Assembly (NCBI RefSeq): GCF_002072155.1
Contig: NZ_BDIY01000001.1
Span: 434,001 to 498,000, forward strand
DNA: 64,000 nucleotides
Source of the DNA: Roseovarius sp. A-2
GTDB lineage: Bacteria; Pseudomonadota; Alphaproteobacteria; Rhodobacterales; Rhodobacteraceae
Reading direction: 5' to 3'
The position numbers and the translations under genes were made by a program. Positions 18,198 through 26,784 of this stretch are shown here, piece by piece (position 1 is the stretch's first letter; the number at the start of each line of letters is the position of its first letter). Under the pieces are notes generated by a model. The model made no database searches, was not told the origin of the DNA, and saw only the letters and a list, made by a program, of their open reading frames with translations.

Positions 18198-18520
18198 CTC
18201 GTCGGATCGGGAGGTGGCAGTGTCTCGGTGAGCGGCTCGGCTCTGAGCGGCTCCGTGGTCTCGACCTCGTCGGCAGGGGCGGAGAGGCGGATCTCCCGCT
18301 GAAAGACCAGCACCGAGCGATAGACCGTATGACTCGAGGTCAGGCCCTGGCGTTCCTCGCTCGGCAGGATGTCGCTACGCAGATAGGTCCAGCCGTCGCG
18401 GGCCATCTGGTTCAGGGTCTCCTCGAGCCCGAGTGCAAAGCGCCCCTCGGGAGTTTTGACGCCCGGTGCTTTGCGGCCGCGCGTCGGGGCGGGGAGAACC
18501 TTGTATTCGAAAAGCGGCAT
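18194..18520 (-). CDS. DUF4177 domain protein
   Basis: A 108-residue protein beginning PLFEYKVLPAPTRGRKAPG. A DUF4177-like core covers about residues 1-75 (FEYKV, ALEETLNQMARDGWTYLRS-type helix, TVYRSVLVFQREI strand), and a disordered acidic/Pro tail follows. Function unknown. The ATG at 18520 is preceded by CGGAGC. It lies between the infC terminator and the J-domain gene on the same strand. Confidence 0.82.
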   Translation of the reverse strand: MPLFEYKVLPAPTRGRKAPGVKTPEGRFALGLEETLNQMARDGWTYLRSDILPSEERQGLTSSHTVYRSVLVFQREIRLSAPADEVETTEPLRAEPLTETLPPPDPTS

Positions 18521-18588
18521 GGCACGCTCCGGTTGCTTCACAGGTGCCAATCCTATTGCATCATGCGTCCAGTGCAAGCGGGCGAAAT

Positions 18589-18616
18589 AAACCCCCGGAC
18601 CTGAGGCCGGGGGTTT
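18589..18616 (-). terminator. infC terminator
   Basis: AAACCCCCGG pairs with CCGGGGGTTT around an eight-base loop, 25 bases past the infC stop on the minus strand. A-rich plus-strand sequence before the stem gives a T run on the transcribed minus strand. Confidence 0.8.
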
Positions 18617-18640
18617 GACGTGCTTGCAGAGCTGCGTCCG

Positions 18641-19186
18641 CTATCTTGCACCGGGCCCGATGATCATGATCATCTGGCGACCTTCCATCTTGGGCATGTT
18701 CTCGATCCGCCCAACCTCCTTGACATCCGCGGCGATGCGTTCGAGCAGGTTGCGCCCCAGATCCTGATGCGCCATCTCGCGACCGCGGAATCGCAGGGTG
18801 ATCTTCACCTTGTCGCCGCCTTCGAGAAACTTCAGCACATTACGCATCTTGACGTCATAGTCATGCGTATCGGTGCCGGGGCGGAACTTGACCTCCTTGA
18901 CCTCGATGGTCTTCTGCTTCTTACGGGCCTCGGATTCGCGCTTTTGTTGCTCATACTTGAACTTGCCGTAATCCATGATCTTGCAGACCGGCGGATTGGC
19001 ATTCGGCGAGATTTCGACCAGATCGAGCCCGACCTCTTCGGCCATCTCGAGCGCCCTGCGTGGGGTGACGACGCCTGCGTTTTCGCCGTCTGCGCCGATC
19101 AGGCGAATTTCATCGGCTCGAATGCGGTCGTTGACCCGGGGTCCGGTATCGCGGGTGGGCGGCGCGTTATGAGGTCTGCGGGCTAT
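18641..19186 (-). CDS. infC: Translation initiation factor IF-3
   Basis: About 181 residues, close to the 180 of E. coli IF-3. The N-domain ([16 protein letters not shown]), linker helix and C-domain ([20 protein letters not shown]) are intact. It binds the 30S subunit, rejects non-initiator tRNA and prevents early 50S joining. There is no in-frame ATG near the expected start. AAGGA lies eight bases before an ATA codon at 19186, and an ATT three codons further upstream (19195) is the E. coli-like alternative. Rare start codons are how infC represses itself. The reading frame stays open to an ATG at 19264, but that extension lacks family character. Confidence 0.9.
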   Translation of the reverse strand: MARRPHNAPPTRDTGPRVNDRIRADEIRLIGADGENAGVVTPRRALEMAEEVGLDLVEISPNANPPVCKIMDYGKFKYEQQKRESEARKKQKTIEVKEVKFRPGTDTHDYDVKMRNVLKFLEGGDKVKITLRFRGREMAHQDLGRNLLERIAADVKEVGRIENMPKMEGRQMIMIIGPGAR

Positions 19187-19404
19187 GGCTTCAATCCTTC
19201 GATTGTTGAACGTTGTCGGGTGAATTTGACGGTGCAAGTTAAACGGCGGTGCGGCGGCTTTCAAGCCGCAAAATCGGCTGATATGAGCCTAACCGCGATC
19301 AATTCCCCCTTGCGGCTTTCCTTTGAGCGCGCCATCTGACAGGACAGATCACAAAGGGCCGAAATGCGGATTGCACGGGCCCGCAGACATTCTGGGAGAC
19401 GGTT

Positions 19405-20292
19405 ATGAAAAACGTGATTTGGATCGTGCTGGCTGTAATTGTGCTCGGCGGCGGTTACATGCTCTTTACTGGCAAAACGGTCGATGAGGTGGTCAACGAG
19501 GTGAGCGGCACGGGCCAAGAGGTCGAGGTGCCCGAGGCGCTGGAAGATGCAGCCGATGTAGCGGGCGAGACCGCCGAGGCGGCGGCGGATGCGGCTGGCG
19601 ATGCCGTAGATGCAGTGCAGGAGAGTGCGAGCGAGGCAGTAGAGGCGGCGGAAGACACCGCAAGCGACGCCGCCGACGCGGTTCAGGAGGCCGGACAAGA
19701 GGCCGTTGATGCAGCAACCGGCACGGCTGATGAGGCAACGGATGCGGCGAGTGATGCCGCCGAGAGTACCGCCGACATTGCGGAACAAGCGGCCGAGGCT
19801 ACCACGGACGCTACGTCGGATGTGGCCAATCAGGCAGAGGGTGCAACCGGGGACGCTGCGGATACCGCGACTGAGGCGGCTAACGAGGCGGACGCCGCTA
19901 TCGAGGACGCTGCGGATACCGCCACCGAGGCGGCTAGCGAGACAGAAGCCGCTACCGAGGACGCTGCGGATATCGCGACTGAGGCGGCTAGCGAGGCAGA
20001 AGCGGCTGCGGACACCGCGACCGAGGCCACTGAAGAGACGGCCACGGAGAGCACCGATACCGCCACCGGTGACAGCGCTGCAAGCGACAGCGCCGCGAGT
20101 GTAGCCGACGAAGCCCCAGAGGCATTGACCGTCGAGGGGTTCGACATGGAGCGCGTGCGCGGCCTGATCGAAGGTTCCGATCTGGGCTCTATGCAGGAAA
20201 ACTTGTTGATCGAGGGGATCAAGGCCGCGCAGGACAATCCCGAATTGCTGCAATCCGCGCTTCAGGCGGCACGTCAGGCGCTCGGGTACTGA
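19405..20292 (+). CDS. Ala/Glu/Asp-rich repetitive protein with N-terminal membrane anchor
   Basis: A 295-residue protein, family not recognised. Residues 4-21 form a membrane anchor (VIWIVLAVIVLGGGYMLF). About 40-235 are an acidic stretch built of Ala, Asp, Glu and Thr with an imperfect 11- to 18-residue period, predicted to be amphipathic helix similar to LEA or apolipoprotein-like repeats. A normal-composition tail (residues about 240-295, VEGFDMERVRGLIEGSDL) is helical and probably the conserved functional end. GGGAGA precedes the ATG. An extracytoplasmic spacer or stress role is a guess. Confidence 0.75.
   Translation: MKNVIWIVLAVIVLGGGYMLFTGKTVDEVVNEVSGTGQEVEVPEALEDAADVAGETAEAAADAAGDAVDAVQESASEAVEAAEDTASDAADAVQEAGQEAVDAATGTADEATDAASDAAESTADIAEQAAEATTDATSDVANQAEGATGDAADTATEAANEADAAIEDAADTATEAASETEAATEDAADIATEAASEAEAAADTATEATEETATESTDTATGDSAASDSAASVADEAPEALTVEGFDMERVRGLIEGSDLGSMQENLLIEGIKAAQDNPELLQSALQAARQALGY
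19852..20010 (+). repeat. In-frame tandem 54-bp repeats
   Basis: Three consecutive units (19852-19905, 19906-19959, 19960-20010), each starting GACGCTGCGGATA, encode DAADTATEAA-type blocks of 18, 18 and 17 residues. The near-identity at DNA level suggests recent tandem duplication and likely length variation between strains. Confidence 0.8.
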
Positions 20293-20312
20293 GCCAGCCA
20301 AGGCAAGCATTG

Positions 20313-20349
20313 AAAAGCCCGCGCAAGGTGCTGCTTGCGCGGGCTTTTT
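20313..20349 (+). terminator. Strong terminator after the repetitive protein gene
   Basis: A fifteen-pair perfect stem (20313-20327 with 20334-20348) around a six-base loop ends in a run of five T. It lies 21 bases after the stop codon and is a textbook factor-independent terminator. Confidence 0.92.
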
Positions 20350-20386
20350 GTTGTGACAGCTTCGGCATGTCTCTTGATACGGGAGA

Positions 20387-20461
20387 CCCTCGGGTCAGGC
20401 CCGAGGGTGACGGGCATCTGGGGTCGGCGTCATCCTTTGGCTTAACCGGAGGATATCTTGG
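20387..20461. repeat. Palindromic intergenic repeat (alphaproteobacterial type)
   Basis: CCCTCGGG and CCCGAGGG pair around TCAGG (20387-20407), and a second module CGTCATCCTTTGGCTTAACC (20428 onward) follows. The second module matches a segment at 61804-61837 (CGTCATC..., GGCTTGACCGGAGGAT). Such GTCATCCTCGGG-like palindromes are common between genes in alphaproteobacteria. Confidence 0.6.
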
Positions 20462-20472
20462 CCTATCACCCC

Positions 20473-21324
20473 TCAGTCGAGAAACGCCTTTTCGACCACG
20501 TATTCTTTGGGGTCCGAATTGGCCCCTTCGCGTAGCCCGTAATCCTCCAGCATCTCCTTGATCTCGAGGTTGAAGGCGAGGTTGCCGCAGACCATGGCGC
20601 GGTCGGTTTCTGGGGCGAGGGGGGCAACGCCCAGGTCCGCAAACACCTCGCCCGAGCGCATCAAATCTGTGATGCGGCCCATCTTGGGGCTCTGCTCGCG
20701 GGTGGTGGTCGGGTAATAGCGCAGCTTGTCGGCAAAGCCTTCGCCGATCAACTCGGCCAGCATTTCGTCCCCGCGGATACTGTCGATCAACTCGGCCCCG
20801 TACTGCAGTTCGCTCACCTCACGGCAGGTATGGGTTACGATCACCTCGTCGTAATCCTCATAGGTCTGCGGGTCGCGCAACAGCGAGGCGAAGGGGGCAA
20901 AGCCGGTGCCGGTGGCAAACAGCCACAGCCGTTTGCCGGGCAACAGCGCGTCATGCACCAGCGTGCCCACCGGCTTGGGGCGCAGGATGATCTCGTCGCC
21001 CACCTCGATATGCTGCAATCGCGAGGTCAGTGGGCCGTCTTGCACCTTGATCGAATAGAATTCCAACTCGTCATCCCAGGACGGCGAGGCGATGGAATAG
21101 GCGCGCAGAAGCGGCTTTTCGCGGCCGGTCTTCTCGTCGGTCTGCATGAGGCCGATCATCACAAACTCGCCCGAGCGAAACCGCAGGCTCGCCGGTCGGG
21201 TCACCCGGAAGGAAAACAGCCGATCCGTCCAGTGTGTCACCTGCGTTACGGTCTGCGCATCGGGAATCGCGAGGGTTTTTGGCGCTTTCACGGTCGCTTG
21301 GGTCACGGCGGTCATCTCGTTCAT
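20473..21324 (-). CDS. fpr: Ferredoxin--NADP reductase
   Basis: A 283-residue FAD enzyme of the bacterial FPR subclass, exchanging electrons between NADPH and ferredoxin or flavodoxin. FAD motif RAYSIASP, NADPH motif LFATGTGFAPFASLL, and the long C-terminal tail DPKEYVVEKAFLD typical of Rhodobacter-type FPR are present. Upstream at 21369-21382, TTGATTCAGGTCAG differs at one position from an FnrL site, a weak hint of oxygen control. It lies beside the sulfate reduction operon and may supply electrons to sulfite reductase, an inference from position only. Confidence 0.94.
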   Translation of the reverse strand: MNEMTAVTQATVKAPKTLAIPDAQTVTQVTHWTDRLFSFRVTRPASLRFRSGEFVMIGLMQTDEKTGREKPLLRAYSIASPSWDDELEFYSIKVQDGPLTSRLQHIEVGDEIILRPKPVGTLVHDALLPGKRLWLFATGTGFAPFASLLRDPQTYEDYDEVIVTHTCREVSELQYGAELIDSIRGDEMLAELIGEGFADKLRYYPTTTREQSPKMGRITDLMRSGEVFADLGVAPLAPETDRAMVCGNLAFNLEIKEMLEDYGLREGANSDPKEYVVEKAFLD

Positions 21325-21395
21325 GGTGTCAACTGCCGGTCATTTATACCGACATCCTCTTCTAATCTTTGATTCAGGTCAGGTAAAAGCGCTAT

Positions 21396-21800
21396 TCAGC
21401 CGCGCAGCCGCTCTTGATAGTCGTGAGCCTGCCAGTTGGCGCGAGAGAGCCACTGATCCTCGGGCTGCCGGGCCGCCAGATCGTCGGAGATCTCCACTTC
21501 ATCGAACCCCGCGCGCCGCGCCATCGCGTATTGATCGGCGATCACGTGACCATAGGCGCGCAGCCGCCCGGTATAGCCCATCAGCCGCAATTGCTGGGCA
21601 ATGCTGAAACCGCGCCCGTCGGCAAAGCTTGGGAAATGGATCTTGATCATCTGCACATCGGGCAGACGGCCGGCCAGTTCCAGCGGGTCGGCGCTGGAGG
21701 GCAGGGTGATACCCACGCCGCGGCGCGCCTCTTCCAGGGGCACGATAGGGGTGGTCCAGGTCTCGGGGCCAAAGCCCGTGTCGGTGACGATGACAGTCAT
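21396..21800 (-). CDS. DUF934 family protein (sulfite-reductase associated)
   Basis: A 134-residue protein of the DUF934 family, recognised by FPSFADGRGFSIAQQLR and LRAYGHVIADQYAMARRAGFDEVE. The family occurs almost only next to cysI and cysH and is considered an accessory of sulfite reduction. Its ATG overlaps the cysH stop (ATGA) and it ends the operon. Confidence 0.9.
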   Translation of the reverse strand: MTVIVTDTGFGPETWTTPIVPLEEARRGVGITLPSSADPLELAGRLPDVQMIKIHFPSFADGRGFSIAQQLRLMGYTGRLRAYGHVIADQYAMARRAGFDEVEISDDLAARQPEDQWLSRANWQAHDYQERLRG

Positions 21801-22531
21801 GCGGAAACTCCTTTTCGCACCAGTTTGCCGTTCACAAGATGGATGCCACATTCTGTTTTGTCCTGATCGCGCCAGCGGCCCGACCTTGGATCTTCGCCCG
21901 GTTGCACGGGCGTTGTGCAGGGCATGCAGCCGATGGAAGGATAGCCCTTGCTGACCAGCGGATGCCGGGGCAGGCGGTTTTCCTCCATGTAGGTTCGGAT
22001 GTCGTCGCGGGCCCAATGGGCCAGCGGGTTGACCTTGATCCGGTCGGTGCCGTCCTCGATCTCGAAGAAATCGAGGGCGGCGCGGGTGCCGGTCTGATAG
22101 CGTTTGCGCCCGGTGATCCAGCCGTCGAAACCGGCAAGCGCGCGTCGCAGGGGCCGGGTCTTTCGCAGGGCGCAGCAGGCGTCGGTATCGCGTCGGTATA
22201 ACGTCCGGTTTGCGTCGGTGCGTGCAAGCTCCTGCACGTCAGGCCGAATGATGCGCAGATCGCGCAGGTTGAGACGCTCTGCCAGCTCCTGCTGATAGAC
22301 CAGCGTCTCGGCAAAGAGCATCTCGGTGTCGATGAAGATCACCGGTGTCAACGCGCGCGTGACCGAGACCATGTGCAACAGCACGACCGATTCGGCCCCG
22401 AAGCTGGAGACCAGCGCCAGCTTGCCCGCCTGCGGGTCGCGCAGCGCGTGCTCCAGCACCGAGATCGCCGAGTGATGGCGATACCGGTCATTGAGCGCGC
22501 GCACCCGGTCGTGCAAATCATTCTGCGGCAT
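21797..22531 (-). CDS. cysH: Adenylyl-sulfate (APS) reductase, assimilatory
   Basis: A 244-residue enzyme reducing activated sulfate to sulfite with thioredoxin. The PP-loop region SSFGAESVVLLHM, the catalytic C-terminal motif KTECGIH, and the cysteine pairs DACCALRKT and IGCMPCTT are present. The CC...CxxC set binds a [4Fe-4S] cluster and marks the APS-using type rather than the PAPS-using E. coli CysH. The start overlaps the end of cysI by 14 bases. Confidence 0.94.
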   Translation of the reverse strand: MPQNDLHDRVRALNDRYRHHSAISVLEHALRDPQAGKLALVSSFGAESVVLLHMVSVTRALTPVIFIDTEMLFAETLVYQQELAERLNLRDLRIIRPDVQELARTDANRTLYRRDTDACCALRKTRPLRRALAGFDGWITGRKRYQTGTRAALDFFEIEDGTDRIKVNPLAHWARDDIRTYMEENRLPRHPLVSKGYPSIGCMPCTTPVQPGEDPRSGRWRDQDKTECGIHLVNGKLVRKGVSA

Positions 22532-24188
22532 GCGCCCGGGCCTCTGCATCGTAGAGCGCGGATTTGAACGGGGCGAGGCCGAGGCGGTTATACGCTTCCA
22601 GGAACGTCTCCTCCGGCCCCTCGCGCAGGTCGAGATAGGCGAAGATGAGCCGCTCGATGGCGGGCACGATCTCGTCATAGGCAAAGCCCGGTCCGGTGCG
22701 GGTGCCGATCGCCGTGGTTTCCGACGCATCGCCGCCGAGTGTGATCTGGTAGTTTTCCACCCCCGCACGGTCGAGCCCGAGAATGCCGATATGGCCTACG
22801 TGGTGATGCCCGCAGGCATTGATGCAGCCGGAAATCTTGATCTGGAGATGGCCCACGTCATGCTCGATCTTGAGCTCTTCCAGCCGGGTGGCGATGCCCT
22901 GTGCCACGGGGATCGAACGGGCCGTCGCCAGCGCGCAGTAATCCATGCCGGGGCAGGCGATGATATCCGAGGCGAGGCCAATATTGCCGGTGGCCAGCCC
23001 CGCCTCGCGCAGCGCGGCATGGACGGCAGGGATATCGGCGAGCGCCACATGCGGCAGCACGAGGTTCTGCGCGTGGCTGGCGCGGATATCGTTATGGCCG
23101 TAGCGTTCCGCCAGATCGGCCACCACACGCATCTGGTCCGCGCTCGCATCGCCCGGTGTTGCGCCATGTGCCTTGAGGCTGATGGTGACAATGCCGTGAT
23201 CGGCGTGCTTGTGCGGGACAATGTTCGTATCCGTCCACGCCCGGAACACCGGATCGGTGTCGCGCGCGGCGTAATAGGCATGTGCGTCACGCTCGGGTAG
23301 GGTGGGGGTCACAAAAGCGGCGTTGATCCGGTCAAGCCATGCCTGATCGACGCCCGAAAAGGCCGCGCGGCGGTGGGGGAATTCGGCCTCGACCAGATCG
23401 CGGATCTCATCGAGCCCGTTTTCATGCACGGTGATCTTGACCCGCGCCTTGTACTTGTTGTCGCGGCGGCCGAGGCGATTATAGATCGCGAGGATCGATT
23501 CGAGATAGGGCAGCAGATCGGCGCGGGGCACGCACTCCTTGAGTAGCTTGGCGACCATGGGCGTGCGGCCCATGCCGCCGCCGACCCAGATTTCGTAACC
23601 GCGCGTGCCGTCACGTTCGACGATCTTCACGCCGATATCGTGGCTCTTCATCACTGCGCGGTCAGCGTCGCTGGCGATCACGGCGATCTTGAACTTGCGC
23701 GGCAGGAACTGGAATTCGGGATGATCGGTGGACCATTGCCGGATCAGCTCGGCCACTGGGCGGGGGTCTTCCAGCTCATCCGCGGCGGCGCCTGCGAAAT
23801 GGTCGGAGGTCACGTTGCGGATGGTGTTGCCGCTGGTCTGGATGGCGTGCATGTCCACCTCTGCCAATGCGTCGAGCATGTCGGGAATGTCGCGCAGTTG
23901 CGGCCAGTTATACTGGATATTGGTGCGGGTGGTGAAATGGCCGTAGCCCTTGTCCCACCGCTCGGCCAGGTAGGCCAGCTGGCGCAGTTTCGCCGGGTCG
24001 AGCGAGCCGTAAGGGATCGCCACGCGCAGCATGTAGGCGTGCAGTTGCAGGTAGAGCCCGTTCATCAGGCGCAGTGGCTTGAATTCGTCTTCGGTCAGGT
24101 GACCTGCGATCCGGCGCTCGACCTGGGCGCGGAACTGGCGGTTGCGCTCTGCGATAAAAGCGGTGTCGAAGTCGTTGTATTGATACAT
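22518..24188 (-). CDS. cysI: Sulfite reductase hemoprotein (nitrite/sulfite reductase family)
   Basis: A 556-residue siroheme and [4Fe-4S] enzyme making the six-electron reduction of sulfite to sulfide. The cluster ligands lie in ACPGMDYC and SGCINACGHHHVG, and substrate-binding Arg/Lys-rich segments (FTTRTNIQYNW, GGGMGRTPMVA) are intact. The second of two adjacent ATG codons is chosen because AGGAG is then six bases away. No CysJ flavoprotein is adjacent, so a ferredoxin or the nearby FPR is the likely electron source. It could formally be a nitrite reductase, but the cysH/DUF934/cobA context supports sulfite. Confidence 0.94.
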   Translation of the reverse strand: MYQYNDFDTAFIAERNRQFRAQVERRIAGHLTEDEFKPLRLMNGLYLQLHAYMLRVAIPYGSLDPAKLRQLAYLAERWDKGYGHFTTRTNIQYNWPQLRDIPDMLDALAEVDMHAIQTSGNTIRNVTSDHFAGAAADELEDPRPVAELIRQWSTDHPEFQFLPRKFKIAVIASDADRAVMKSHDIGVKIVERDGTRGYEIWVGGGMGRTPMVAKLLKECVPRADLLPYLESILAIYNRLGRRDNKYKARVKITVHENGLDEIRDLVEAEFPHRRAAFSGVDQAWLDRINAAFVTPTLPERDAHAYYAARDTDPVFRAWTDTNIVPHKHADHGIVTISLKAHGATPGDASADQMRVVADLAERYGHNDIRASHAQNLVLPHVALADIPAVHAALREAGLATGNIGLASDIIACPGMDYCALATARSIPVAQGIATRLEELKIEHDVGHLQIKISGCINACGHHHVGHIGILGLDRAGVENYQITLGGDASETTAIGTRTGPGFAYDEIVPAIERLIFAYLDLREGPEETFLEAYNRLGLAPFKSALYDAEARAHAAE

Positions 24189-24215
24189 CATTATCTCCTG
24201 CGCGTGTCGCGTGGG

Positions 24216-24527
24216 TCAGGCGTGTTTCAGGTCGACGGCCTGTTTGCCGTGGAAGAGGTTCGATGGGCCGGTGCGCCGAAACTCCTCGCGGAAATGGGTG
24301 GGTTCGGGGCCGTCGGGACCGGGGCGGACATCGGCGAGATAGGCCCCCACGATTTCACCGGCGCGGGCCTGTGCTTGCAAAAGGCGATAGTCGGCATCGG
24401 CCTCGTCGGTCAGTACCTCGGCTTCCGACAGATGCCTTGTCCAACGGTCATCGACGGTGAGGTAGACGACATCGCCCTCGATCAGGGCATTGGCGGTCAC
24501 GACCTTGGGTGTGAATTCGCGGGGCAT
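24216..24527 (-). CDS. DUF2849 domain protein
   Basis: A 103-residue soluble protein starting PREFTPKVVTANALIEGDVVYL, the DUF2849 signature. The family is found next to cysG and cysI in alphaproteobacteria and is thought to assist sulfite reduction, without a known reaction. It begins one base beyond the cobA/cysG stop and ends 27 bases before cysI, so it is an operon member. Confidence 0.88.
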   Translation of the reverse strand: MPREFTPKVVTANALIEGDVVYLTVDDRWTRHLSEAEVLTDEADADYRLLQAQARAGEIVGAYLADVRPGPDGPEPTHFREEFRRTGPSNLFHGKQAVDLKHA

Positions 24528-24528
24528 G

Positions 24529-25299
24529 TCAGGCAAGCTCCTGTTTTGATTGAACAAGCACCGCCTCGGCGGCACGAGGTGCGAGCCCGAGGAAGGTCAG
24601 CGCGGGACCGGTCAGGTCGGCCTCGGCCAGATCGGCGGGCAAGCGTTCCAGCGTGGTGGCGAGTACGCGCTGATCGGGGCGCGAGGCATTCTCGACCACG
24701 GAGACGGGGGTGGCACGGTCGGCCCCGTGCATGATCAGGCGGCCCTGGATGAAGCGGGCGGATTTCTTGCCCATGTAGATCGCCGCAACCTCGCCGGGGC
24801 GGGCCAGCGTGCGCCAGTCGTGATCGGCAAAGCCCTTCATGTCGTGGCCGGTGAGAAAGCGCACGGCGGCGTTGCGCCCGCGTTTGGTCAGGCTTTGGCC
24901 GATGGCGGCGACCGAGGCGGAGGCGGCGGTGATGCCGGGCACGACATGCCAGTCGATGCCTGCGGCGCTCACCGCGTCGAGTTCCTCGTCGAGGCGGCCA
25001 AAGACGGTGGGATCGCCACCTTTGAGGCGGACGACGCGCGCGCCTGTGCGAGCCTGTGCGACAATCAGGCCGTTGATGTCATCCTGCGACATGGAGGGGC
25101 CGAAGCCTTCTTTACCTGCGTTGAGCAGTTGCGCGGCGGGGTTGGCGAGATCGAGGATGTCGCGGGCGATCAGCCGGTCATGGATTACCACGTCGGCCTG
25201 TTGCAGGGCGCGCAGAGCCTTGACGGTGAGCAAGTCGGGGTCGCCGGGGCCTGCGCCGACAAAGGCGACGGTGCCGGGACGGAGCGGAGTGAGGGACAT
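24529..25299 (-). CDS. cobA: Uroporphyrinogen-III C-methyltransferase
   Basis: A 256-residue SAM enzyme that makes precorrin-2, the common precursor of siroheme and cobalamin. GAGPGDPDLLTVKAL (SAM loop), VVRLKGGDPTVFGR and VVPGITAASASVA are the family motifs. It corresponds to the C-terminal half of E. coli CysG; the dehydrogenase/ferrochelatase half is not in this window. AGAAGG precedes the ATG at 25299. First gene of the operon, so it supplies siroheme for CysI; it may also feed B12 synthesis. Confidence 0.93.
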   Translation of the reverse strand: MSLTPLRPGTVAFVGAGPGDPDLLTVKALRALQQADVVIHDRLIARDILDLANPAAQLLNAGKEGFGPSMSQDDINGLIVAQARTGARVVRLKGGDPTVFGRLDEELDAVSAAGIDWHVVPGITAASASVAAIGQSLTKRGRNAAVRFLTGHDMKGFADHDWRTLARPGEVAAIYMGKKSARFIQGRLIMHGADRATPVSVVENASRPDQRVLATTLERLPADLAEADLTGPALTFLGLAPRAAEAVLVQSKQELA

Positions 25300-25341
25300 G
25301 GCGCGGCCTTCTGCAAGCGGTTTGACTTCCCCCGTAATATA

Positions 25342-25371
25342 GGAAATATTCCCGGTTGAATGCCATATGGC
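25342..25371. promoter_or_regulatory. Palindromes in the cobA/Lrp divergent promoter region
   Basis: GGAAATATTCC (25342-25352, one central mismatch) and GCCATATGGC (25362-25371, perfect) lie 20 bases apart between the divergent sulfate operon and its Lrp-type gene. Two helical turns of spacing suits an octameric Lrp-like regulator, but no experiment-based consensus supports the call. Confidence 0.4.
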
Positions 25372-25445
25372 CGCTTGAATAAGGACATACGTTCTGGATG
25401 ATGCGGCGATTTGGCGGAAAATTCCATCGGAAAGGAAAACTTGGA

Positions 25446-25907
25446 ATGACTGTCCGTCTCGATGATCTGGATCGGAAAATCCTCGTGCAGCTGCAGGAGG
25501 ATGGGGGGCAATCGCTGGACGATATCGCCAAGGCGGTGGGCAGTTCCAAGACGCCCGTGTGGAACCGGATTCGCAAGATGCGCGAAGGCGGGGTGATCCG
25601 GCAGCAGACCTATCTTCTGGATGCCGAGGCGCTTGGATTCGAGGCGTGTTTCTTTGTCCTGATCCGCACGTCAGAGCATGATGCAAGCTGGCAGGGGCAG
25701 TTTCTGAACGCGCTGAACGCCCGGCCCGAGGTGATGGAGGCGCACCGATTGGCAGGGGATATCGACTATATCCTCAAGGTGCGGGTGGCCAATGCGCGCG
25801 CCTATGACGTGTTCTATCAGGCGCTGATTTCAGAGGTGAAGGTGCATAACGTCACGGCGCTGTTGTCGATGGAGGAGATCAAGTCAACGACGATGCTTCC
25901 GATTTGA
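25446..25907 (+). CDS. Lrp/AsnC family transcriptional regulator
   Basis: A 153-residue regulator. The helix-turn-helix is at about residues 4-50 (LDDLDRKILVQLQEDGG, GSSKTPVWNRIRKM), and the ligand-binding RAM domain is at about 65-145 (RLAGDIDYILKVRVANARAYDVFY). It is transcribed away from the cobA-DUF2849-cysI-cysH operon with 146 bases between. It most likely controls that operon, perhaps sensing cysteine or another sulfur amino acid; this is inferred from position. Confidence 0.92.
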   Translation: MTVRLDDLDRKILVQLQEDGGQSLDDIAKAVGSSKTPVWNRIRKMREGGVIRQQTYLLDAEALGFEACFFVLIRTSEHDASWQGQFLNALNARPEVMEAHRLAGDIDYILKVRVANARAYDVFYQALISEVKVHNVTALLSMEEIKSTTMLPI

Positions 25908-25916
25908 GCGTGGCAA

Positions 25917-25977
25917 GGGGGCGCTGCCCCCGGTCGCCTCTGGCGACCTCCCCCGGAGTATTTGTGCCAAAAAGAAG
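25917..25977. repeat. Double-hairpin intergenic repeat
   Basis: GGGGGC-GCT-GCCCCC is followed directly by GGTCGCC-TCT-GGCGACC and then a conserved-looking tail GGAGTATTTGTGCCAAAAAG. From memory, similar G-run hairpin plus tail units are frequent between genes in Rhodobacteraceae. Here it lies between convergent genes (Lrp-type regulator and tpiA) and probably terminates both. Confidence 0.6.
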
Positions 25978-25982
25978 CGGGG

Positions 25983-26732
25983 TCAGGCCTGTTCCAGCGC
26001 CGAGATGATCGGCGAAAAGTCGCTGGATTTGAGGCTCGCGCCGCCGACGAGTGCGCCATCGACATTCGAGATGGCGAAGATCTTGGCCGCATTGGCGGGC
26101 TTGACCGAGCCGCCATAGAGCAGCCGGATGGCATTGGCTCCGGGCTCTCCCAGGCGATCGGCGAGACGGGCGCGCAGGAAATCATGCACTTCGGCGATTT
26201 GCGCGGTCGTGGGGGTGAGGCCGGTGCCGATGGCCCAGACCGGCTCATAGGCGATGACGGTGTTGGCGCCGGTCGCACCACCGGGTAGCGAGGCGTCGAG
26301 TTGGGTGGCGATCACGTCGAGGGTCTGGGCAGCTTCGCGCTGCGCCAGCGTCTCGCCCAGGCATATGACGGCGGTGAGGCCGGCGGACCATGCCGACGTT
26401 GCCTTGTCCGCGACCAACGCGTTGGTCTCATGATGATTTTCGCGCCGCTCGGAATGTCCGATCAGGACCGCGCTGGCCCCCGCATCGGCCAGCATCGGGG
26501 CGGAGATGTCGCCGGTATGCGCACCGGAGGGGGCGGTATGGCAATCCTGTCCGCCGATCATCAAGGGGCCGTCGGCGGTCAGGGCGGCGGCCTGCACGAT
26601 CAAGGTGGCGGGCGGGCAGATCAGGATGTCGATGCGCGGGTCAGGATGCGCGGCGGTGAGGGTTTGAAGTTCGCCAAGAGTGGCATTGGTGCCGTTCATC
26701 TTCCAATTGCCTGCGGCGAGCTTGCGTTTCAT
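25983..26732 (-). CDS. tpiA: Triose-phosphate isomerase
   Basis: A 249-residue TIM barrel interconverting glyceraldehyde 3-phosphate and dihydroxyacetone phosphate. Catalytic N9 and K11 (AAGNWKMNG), the His in IGHSERRE, the catalytic Glu in [11 protein letters not shown] and the phosphate loop LLYGGSVKP are all present. A putative promoter (TTGTTT and TATAAA-like elements) lies in the 52-base gap after the Fe-S carrier gene, so it may be transcribed alone. Confidence 0.97.
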   Translation of the reverse strand: MKRKLAAGNWKMNGTNATLGELQTLTAAHPDPRIDILICPPATLIVQAAALTADGPLMIGGQDCHTAPSGAHTGDISAPMLADAGASAVLIGHSERRENHHETNALVADKATSAWSAGLTAVICLGETLAQREAAQTLDVIATQLDASLPGGATGANTVIAYEPVWAIGTGLTPTTAQIAEVHDFLRARLADRLGEPGANAIRLLYGGSVKPANAAKIFAISNVDGALVGGASLKSSDFSPIISALEQA

Positions 26733-26784
26733 GCACTCATAATCCTGTTTATATTTTTTGAAACAATGGGATGCGAGGCAAAGC

